Of a stretch of 64,000 nt of DNA, positions 58,693 to 64,000 are shown one piece after another. Each line of letters opens with the position of its first letter. The first letter of the stretch is position 1. Below the pieces are notes generated by a model. The model searched no databases. It saw nothing but the letters and a program-made list of their open reading frames with translations, and was not told the DNA's origin. The DNA comes from Paenibacillus sp. H1-7 (lineage in GTDB: Bacteria > Bacillota > Bacilli > Paenibacillales > NBRC-103111): assembly GCF_022354825.1 (NCBI RefSeq), contig NZ_CP031168.1:2171501-2235500 (forward strand), read 5' to 3'. Position numbers and translations under genes: made by a program.

Positions 58693-58794
58693 GTCGCGGC
58701 TTTTTCGTTTTATCATATAAGGTTCTTGTCAAAACCAAATGACAAGAACTTTATATCATTGCCGATTTTGACAAGAATCTTATATCATTCCCGA
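58652..58794. repeat. Second repeat family, copy d
   Basis: The copy has a direct unit after TGTCGGG (58659-58677), hairpin AGAGCCGCG/CGCGGCTTTT (58681-58705), an inverted unit ATCATATAAGGTTCTTGTCA (58712-58731), and direct units TGACAAGAACTTTATATCAT (from 58740) and TGACAAGAATCTTATATCAT (from 58769), each ending CCGA. The order of parts is the same as in copy a. Confidence 0.85.
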
Positions 58795-58814
58795 TTGACC
58801 GTCGGCGGATTAAG

Positions 58815-58830
58815 CTAAAGGGCAGGATAG
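58815..58830 (+). repeat. Array site B beside second-family copy d
   Basis: CTAAAGGGCAGGATAG is preceded by CGGCGGATTAAG, the same junction found between copy b and site A at 30.7 kb. Confidence 0.8.
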
Positions 58831-58912
58831 TTAAAAAGCTTTCGCGAATACCCTACATATGGATTTACGAGTATACAAAATAAGTACCAATCTAGGTACA
58901 CGGAGGGGAAAT

Positions 58913-59473
58913 ATGCTATACGGACAACGAGTAACATTAAGGCGTGTTGTTGAAGAAGATTGGGAAAAGCGATATGAATGGCTGTCCGATCCTGTAGTTA
59001 ACCGAACGTTACCATCAGGAAGTGGTATGCCCCTAACACCGGAAGTGGTCAGAGAACGTACACGGAAGTATGCGCAAACAGATCTATCATCTGTCTATTT
59101 TACCATAATAAAAGAAGACGGCATCCCGATTGGAAATACCCAATTGTTTAATATCCATCCTTGGTCCAAGCATGCTGAATTTGGTATTTGGATTGGGGAC
59201 AAAATGGTATGGGGGCAAGGTTATGCTACAGAAGTGACAGGTGTTGTCCTGGATTTTGCATTCGAGCGTTTAAACCTTCATAAAGTGTATTTGACGGTAG
59301 ATGCTGATAATCCTGGTGCTATTCGGAGTTATGAAAAGGCTGGTTTCAATAAGGATGGCATACTAAGAGACGAAGTCTATAAAAATGGTCAATATGTCGA
59401 TCGTATAATGATGAGTATTTTGAAGCATGAATACTTAAAACTATCTAGTTGTTCCAAAAAACAAAGCATATAG
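58913..59473 (+). CDS. GNAT N-acetyltransferase (RimJ/RimL type)
   Basis: This 186-residue acetyl-CoA-dependent transferase shows LYGQRVTLRRVVEEDWEKRY, the acetyl-CoA loop MVWGQGYATEVTGVVLDFAF and DADNPGAIRSYEKAGF. It would acetylate an N-terminal amine, an antibiotic or a small amine. I chose the ATG at 58913 behind GGAGGGGAAAT; an in-frame ATG at 58859 has no ribosome site. It lies between a site B (83 bases upstream) and a complete A-hairpin-B element (62 bases downstream): a single cassette standing outside the main array. Confidence 0.85.
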   Translation: MLYGQRVTLRRVVEEDWEKRYEWLSDPVVNRTLPSGSGMPLTPEVVRERTRKYAQTDLSSVYFTIIKEDGIPIGNTQLFNIHPWSKHAEFGIWIGDKMVWGQGYATEVTGVVLDFAFERLNLHKVYLTVDADNPGAIRSYEKAGFNKDGILRDEVYKNGQYVDRIMMSILKHEYLKLSSCSKKQSI

Positions 59474-59535
59474 GAAAACCATTCTGGAAGAAACTACGAA
59501 AGATAGTGTGCTTTCTCGAAAAATTGAATGTTAAG

Positions 59536-59620
59536 CTAACGGGTACGATAGTGCTAATCACCATGACAAAGCTGCCGTATTATTGAACGGCAGCTTTGTT
59601 ATGTTAACGAGCGGGATTTC
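59536..59620 (+). repeat. Array-type repeat, complete, outside the main array
   Basis: An exact site A (59536-59551) is followed by a 12-base hairpin ACAAAGCTGCCG ... CGGCAGCTTTGT (59567-59600) and site B GTTAACGAGCGGGATTTC. Confidence 0.85.
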
Positions 59621-59672
59621 TGGAAATTAACGGCGCTTCTATAAAACGAATCTAGGCTCCGAACTATTTATT

Positions 59673-60557
59673 TCAGCTCATAATGTGCAGTTGGTTGCCG
59701 GCCAAGTCCGACTTGCCTTCCCTATATTCCGATGGGGTCATTCCGATAAGCTTACGGAACACTTTCCCGAAATAGCTCAAATTATCGAAGCCGGTTTCGA
59801 CAGCTATCTGTGACACAGGGATCCGGGTATGCTTCAGCAGGTGAGCAGCCTTCTCCAACCGGACGAGCCGCAAATATTCGACAGGCGACGCCCCGACATG
59901 CTTTTGAAACATTTTGCAAAAATGATTGGGGGAAACCTTCGCGACTTCCGCGATTTGAGATAAGGAGATGGACTCGTGAAAATGCTGTTCCATAAACTGC
60001 TTTCCGATTTGAACTGTTTCCGGCAAATGCCGGTCGGTGCGAACTTCTCCTTCCGAAAAGCGGAGCAGCGATAATATCCATTCATAAACGCGAAACGATA
60101 TATCGTGTTTCTGGTGCTCAATCTTCTTGTTGGCAATACTGTTGTACAAGCTCCATAAAATCAAAATCGGCTCTGCAGAAGAGGGGACGAAGGCGACATG
60201 TCCGAACCGATCGATGAAATGGTTCCAATATAGCTTCGATACTTCGGTAGCATACAGCTTAATCCATATAAACTCCCAATTATCAGCGGATGAAGGGTCG
60301 AAATAATAGTAATGATCGCTTGGAATATGGACGAAAAACCCATGATTTTTCGGTACCGAGAACGTGTTCGGTCCGATGCTCAGCTTTCCTTCTCCGGACA
60401 GCGTGTATTGAAAAAGGAGCCCCTTGGTCCTTTCCTGCCCGTCAAACCGATAGCACGGATCTTGGGTCGATTCATGACCGATCGTCAAAATAAGATGTAG
60501 AGGATGTGACGAAATGTCTGGATAAGTTAGAGAACGGAATCCATGGATTGAAGGCAT
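59673..60557 (-). CDS. AraC-family transcriptional regulator (cupin sensor)
   Basis: This 294-residue protein has an N-terminal cupin-like sensing domain (LLFQYTLSGEGKLSIGPNTF; FFVHIPSDHYYYF) and a C-terminal AraC domain at about 190-290 (SPNHFCKMFQKHVGASPVEY; LSYFGKVFRKLIGMTPSEYR). It is divergent from the solute-binding gene at 60776. It mirrors the arrangement at 13469/14533 and probably controls the adjacent glycan genes. Confidence 0.9.
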   Translation of the reverse strand: MPSIHGFRSLTYPDISSHPLHLILTIGHESTQDPCYRFDGQERTKGLLFQYTLSGEGKLSIGPNTFSVPKNHGFFVHIPSDHYYYFDPSSADNWEFIWIKLYATEVSKLYWNHFIDRFGHVAFVPSSAEPILILWSLYNSIANKKIEHQKHDISFRVYEWILSLLRFSEGEVRTDRHLPETVQIGKQFMEQHFHESISLSQIAEVAKVSPNHFCKMFQKHVGASPVEYLRLVRLEKAAHLLKHTRIPVSQIAVETGFDNLSYFGKVFRKLIGMTPSEYREGKSDLAGNQLHIMS

Positions 60558-60744
60558 AATATTTTACCATCCTTGATGAAATATTACTGTTGAACTTTAT
60601 ACCGCCAATAAATAGAATAAAATTACAACTCGCCTTTATACCAAATTATACCACAAGGATAAGATTAGAAGGAGGGTGAAGAAGAGAAGTCTGCTTTTTT
60701 TCTGCATCGCGAATGACAGCAGGCCTATTGATATTTTGTTTTTT

Positions 60745-60758
60745 TGTATGCGCTTACA
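60745..60758 (+). promoter_or_regulatory. cre-like catabolite repression site
   Basis: TGTATGCGCTTACA has one mismatch to TGWNANCGNTNWCA and lies 18 bases before the binding-protein start, where CcpA would act as a roadblock or promoter repressor. Confidence 0.5.
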
Positions 60759-60775
60759 AACTGGGAGGGATTGCA

Positions 60776-62089
60776 TTGAACAAAAAAACGCTTGGCGGAT
60801 TGCTGCTTGGCACAGCCGTCATATTATCCGGCTGCGGTGCGGACCAAGGGGCACCGGCACCCGCAAACGAAACCGCTGTGAGCAAGAAAGACCCTGTCGA
60901 GCTGACTGTATTTTTTCCGTTTCCGGCGGATTGGCCCGAAGAGGAGTTTACGAAAACGTTCGCACAGCCGATTATGACCAAATTCCCCCATGTTAAGATC
61001 AACTATATCGCCGGGGGCAAGGTGCAGGAGCTGCTGACCGCAGGACAGAAGATCGACATCGTGTTCGCTTCCATAGGAGCAAGCCCCGCTCATCTGATGG
61101 AAAACAAGTTGGAATACGACATTACGCCGTTGATCAAAAAATATAACTTCAGCTTGGATCACCTTGAGCCAACGATGGTTGATACGGCCAAAAAGCTGGC
61201 GAACGGCGGCATGTACGGCTTGCCGGTGTACACGCCTCCTTCGGCGATTTACTACAACAAGGATATATTCGATAAGTTTGGTGTGCCTTATCCGAAGGAC
61301 GGGTTAACTTGGGATGATCTGTATGAGATGAGCAAAATCTTGACCCGTATGGACGGAGGCGTACAATATTACGGACTTGGCTCCTCTTACGGCCACTTGA
61401 GCATGATGAATCATTATTCGATTCCACTCGTCGATACCGAGACGAGGAAGTCTACGTTCGATACCGATGAGAGGTGGAGGCTATTCGCCGATAACTTGAT
61501 CCGATTCTATAAGCTGCCGGGCTACGAAACGGTCAAATCGAATCAAATATCGGAGCCGCACGAGAGAAACCGGTTTTTCAAGGACCGGAACGTAGCGATG
61601 TTTTTGGCGACAACGGCGCTGCACACTGCGCAGGAGATTGGAGATATGAACTGGGATTTGGCCTCCTTCCCGGTGTTTAAAGACAAGCCCGACACCGGTC
61701 CGCAGGCGTATCCGACCTACTTTTATGTGACGTCGATGAGCGAGCATAAGGATCAGGCGTTTGAGGTGATCTCGTACTTGACGACCGAGGAATACCAGTC
61801 ACAGCAAATTAAGGACGGCAAATTTTTGACTTCCTTAAGAAATCCATCGCTTAGACAGATGTTCGGCCAGAACAACCCGATGTACAAAGGTAAAAACGTC
61901 AAAGCTTTCCAGCCGGATAAGTATGCCCCCGCCGGCTCGGTCAACAAATACAACGGGAATGTCAACGCGGAATTTAACACGATCGTAAGGGACGTCGTAT
62001 ATAACGGCAAGGATACCAATACAGCGCTTCGTGAAGCGGCCGAGCGGGCCAACAAAAAAATTCAGGAGATGGATGCCGGTACCAAGTAA
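60776..62089 (+). CDS. Extracellular solute-binding lipoprotein (family 1), orphan
   Basis: This 437-residue lipoprotein has a signal peptide ending LSGC with Cys20. The start is the TTG at 60776, 8 bases after GGGAGG; the upstream frame from 60713 has no ribosome site. YYNKDIFDKFGVPYPKDG and LTWDDLYEMSKILTRMDGGV match the paralogue at 14533. No permease is adjacent in the window. It is followed 38 bases later by a secreted heparinase-like gene, so the two probably share one glycan. Confidence 0.88.
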   Translation: MNKKTLGGLLLGTAVILSGCGADQGAPAPANETAVSKKDPVELTVFFPFPADWPEEEFTKTFAQPIMTKFPHVKINYIAGGKVQELLTAGQKIDIVFASIGASPAHLMENKLEYDITPLIKKYNFSLDHLEPTMVDTAKKLANGGMYGLPVYTPPSAIYYNKDIFDKFGVPYPKDGLTWDDLYEMSKILTRMDGGVQYYGLGSSYGHLSMMNHYSIPLVDTETRKSTFDTDERWRLFADNLIRFYKLPGYETVKSNQISEPHERNRFFKDRNVAMFLATTALHTAQEIGDMNWDLASFPVFKDKPDTGPQAYPTYFYVTSMSEHKDQAFEVISYLTTEEYQSQQIKDGKFLTSLRNPSLRQMFGQNNPMYKGKNVKAFQPDKYAPAGSVNKYNGNVNAEFNTIVRDVVYNGKDTNTALREAAERANKKIQEMDAGTK

Positions 62090-62127
62090 CGGCAAGAGGC
62101 TCCATTTATAAAAGGGAGGGGTTTTCC

Positions 62128-64000
62128 GTGAATGCAGCAACGAAGGCCATGAGGCAAGCTGTTCAGCCCAAGCGACTCATGGCTCTGATGATCATGATTA
62201 CCTTGCTTTTCGGTTATGTTCCGGCAGCTTCCGTACAAGCGGAGCTGGTAACGAATGCCGTTCCAGCAGGGCCGAATCTGCTGGTTAACGGCAGCTTCGA
62301 GTCGGTGACAGGCGGATTACCGTCCAGCTGGAGCCGATGGGTTGCCAGCGGTACGCCGCAGTACGTTATCGATGAGGCGGTGTTCAAGGACGGCGGCAAA
62401 TCGATTCGGATCCAAGCGGATGCTACCGCACGAAACAGCCTTACCCAGTCGGTTGGTGTGGAGCCGGGGGCAAGCTACCAGCTTAGTGCTTGGGTGAAAA
62501 TGGATAACATCGTATCGACCGACAGAGGGGTTGTCATCCGCTACCAATTTTACAATTCGTCCAACCAGAAGATCGGCACGGACTCCTTTGCCGGAGCGCG
62601 TAAGGGGACTCAGAATTGGGAGCAAATAACGCAGAAGGTTACGGTGCCTGAAGGAGCCGTCCGCATGCTGTTCGAGCTGTTTCTTTGGAACGCTACAGGA
62701 ACCGTATGGTTCGACGATGCCAAGCTGAGCAAGGAGGTGTCCATAACGGACATGATTACGACGCAGCACCCCCGGCTGCTGGCGACAGCCGCCGACTTTG
62801 CCGCCCTGCAGCAGCGTATACAAACGGACGTGCGGCTTTCAGACTGGTACGGCCGCCTTACTGTCAAGGCGAATCAAATTTTGACGGAGCCGGCTTCCCA
62901 ATATGAAATACCCGACGGTGTTCGACTGCTCGCGGTCAGCCGTAAAGTGCTGGAGCGCATTCTGGCGTTGGGCATGCAGTATCGGATTAGCGGTGATTCA
63001 CGCTACGCGGAGCGGGCGTGGACGGAGCTGGAGGCGGCGGGAAATTTCAAGGATTGGAATCCGAGCCACTTCCTGGACACGGCTGAAATGACGCATGCCT
63101 TCGCAATCGGTTACGATTGGCTGTACGATTATTGGACGGAAGAGCGGAGAGCGTTTCTGCGAAATTCCATTATAACGAAAGGTTTCATCCCGGCTTTGGC
63201 GGGATACAACAAACCCGAGTTTTGGGTCAACACGACGAACAACTGGAACTTTGTCGTCAACGGCGGCATCGGCATGGGCGCGCTTGCATTGGGGGATGAG
63301 CCCGAGGTAAAAGCCATGGCCGAAGACCTGCTGCAGCGCGGGTTTAACTCACTGCCGAAAGCATTGGGCCAATGGGCGCCTGACGGCGGCTGGTACGAGG
63401 GACCTGGCTATTGGCAATATTCGATCCAATATATCGGGGTTTACTTCAAGGCGCTTCAGACGGCGCTCGGAACCGATTTCAACTTGTCGCAAAGCCCGGG
63501 CTTGCCGCAAAACGGTGATTTCCCGATTTTTATGTCCAGTCCGGTCAACCAAATATTCAATTTTGCGGACGCCGGCTCGGGTGTGCCTAACTCTCCGTCG
63601 CTGCATTGGTTCGGAGAGCAGTTCAACAAGCCGGAATACGGCTGGTGGCAGACGCAGCGTGTCAACATGAACCCGTCTCCGCTCGATCTGCTCTGGTATA
63701 TGCCGAATAACTATGCGGGGCCTCGTGCAGCCAATGTTCCGTTAGACAAATACTTCCGCAACGTGGAAGCGGTCACCTTTCGCAGCGCCTGGGAAGACCC
63801 GCAAGCTTTGTATGCCGGCTTCAAGGGCGCCAGTGAGCAGAAAAACCATCACAATCTCGACGCCGGAACGTTTGTATTCGATGCTCTTGGCGTAAGATGG
63901 GCGCAGGAGCTTGGCGCAGACAACTACAATTTGCCCGGCTATTTCGGCAATCAGCGATGGAACTACTACCGGATGCGGGGCGAGGGGCAGAACGTGCTTG
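62128..64000 (+). CDS. Secreted heparinase II/III-like polysaccharide lyase (partial, 5' part)
   Basis: The frame is open from the GTG at 62128 (behind AAAGGGAGGGG) to the window end, 624 codons. A signal peptide (ALMIMITLLFGYVPAASVQA) is followed by a beta-sandwich of the CBM4/9 type at about 50-205 (NLLVNGSFESVTGGLPSSWS; GTVWFDDAKLS). A helical (alpha/alpha) toroid with FAIGYDWLYDYWTEERR, NTTNNWNFVVNGGIGMGAL and PDGGWYEGPGYWQYS comes next, and the start of the beta-domain contains KNHHNLDAGTFVFDALG. This order fits heparinase II/III-like or alginate lyases that cleave uronic-acid polysaccharides. The active Asn, Tyr and His residues are plausible, but the 3' end is missing. Confidence 0.82.
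   Translation, partial: MNAATKAMRQAVQPKRLMALMIMITLLFGYVPAASVQAELVTNAVPAGPNLLVNGSFESVTGGLPSSWSRWVASGTPQYVIDEAVFKDGGKSIRIQADATARNSLTQSVGVEPGASYQLSAWVKMDNIVSTDRGVVIRYQFYNSSNQKIGTDSFAGARKGTQNWEQITQKVTVPEGAVRMLFELFLWNATGTVWFDDAKLSKEVSITDMITTQHPRLLATAADFAALQQRIQTDVRLSDWYGRLTVKANQILTEPASQYEIPDGVRLLAVSRKVLERILALGMQYRISGDSRYAERAWTELEAAGNFKDWNPSHFLDTAEMTHAFAIGYDWLYDYWTEERRAFLRNSIITKGFIPALAGYNKPEFWVNTTNNWNFVVNGGIGMGALALGDEPEVKAMAEDLLQRGFNSLPKALGQWAPDGGWYEGPGYWQYSIQYIGVYFKALQTALGTDFNLSQSPGLPQNGDFPIFMSSPVNQIFNFADAGSGVPNSPSLHWFGEQFNKPEYGWWQTQRVNMNPSPLDLLWYMPNNYAGPRAANVPLDKYFRNVEAVTFRSAWEDPQALYAGFKGASEQKNHHNLDAGTFVFDALGVRWAQELGADNYNLPGYFGNQRWNYYRMRGEGQNVL

Overview
The window looks like chromosomal DNA of a spore-forming Firmicute of the Paenibacillus type. 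The evidence is the several Lpl-type sugar importers that lack their own ATPase, the YesM/YesN-like two-component systems, the exported stalk-domain protein, SigZ, an Sda-like sporulation inhibitor, and frequent TTG/GTG starts behind strong AGGAGG sites. No rRNA, tRNA or CRISPR array was seen.

Two carbohydrate regions flank the window. On the left (1-17.2 kb) are the end of a histidine kinase and its AraC-type response regulator, an sda-like gene, a membrane-anchored AraC regulator with a matching operator repeat in front of itself and of the transporter operon, two permeases, a solute-binding lipoprotein and an FAD oxidoreductase. These are followed by a large secreted clan-A glycoside hydrolase with a CBM9-like end, and then a divergent AraC regulator / solute-binding protein / secreted hydrolase module. 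On the right (49.1-64 kb) are a secreted beta-helix protein, a kinase-regulator pair, a solute-binding protein with two permeases, a sugar isomerase, and a second AraC / solute-binding protein / secreted heparinase-like module that runs off the window end. Three of the glycan units have catabolite-response-element-like sites in front of them.

The centre (about 17.3-48 kb) is an AT-richer accessory region of small, functionally unrelated, mostly plus-strand genes: kinase-like, NUDIX, nucleotidyltransferase, isochorismatase-like, small lipoprotein and membrane proteins, immunity-like proteins, VOC and DinB proteins, SDR enzymes with divergent regulators, a collagen/Hcp-like fusion and a tyrosine recombinase. 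Gene after gene is followed, often within 0-60 bases of its stop codon and sometimes overlapping it, by the same short motif CTAACGGGTACGATAG (site A). In complete copies this is followed by a hairpin and then by a sister motif TAACGGGCAGGATAG (site B), after which the next gene starts. All copies seen lie in one orientation. The layout resembles an integron-like gene-cassette array, but with sites that do not fit integron attC. It contains a complete tyrosine recombinase gene. A second repeat family, made of 20-26 base units in both orientations, is physically linked to it and truncates another tyrosine recombinase at 58.5 kb.

The accessory region also shows heavy decay (frameshifted DUF4359, YxiJ-like, NUDIX, VOC, helicase and maltose acetyltransferase genes, and fragments of an aldo/keto reductase and an IS). 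It holds an orphaned leader-peptide attenuator and a short very GC-rich island that looks actinobacterial. Function calls rest on motifs and family resemblance read by eye; no database search was possible.
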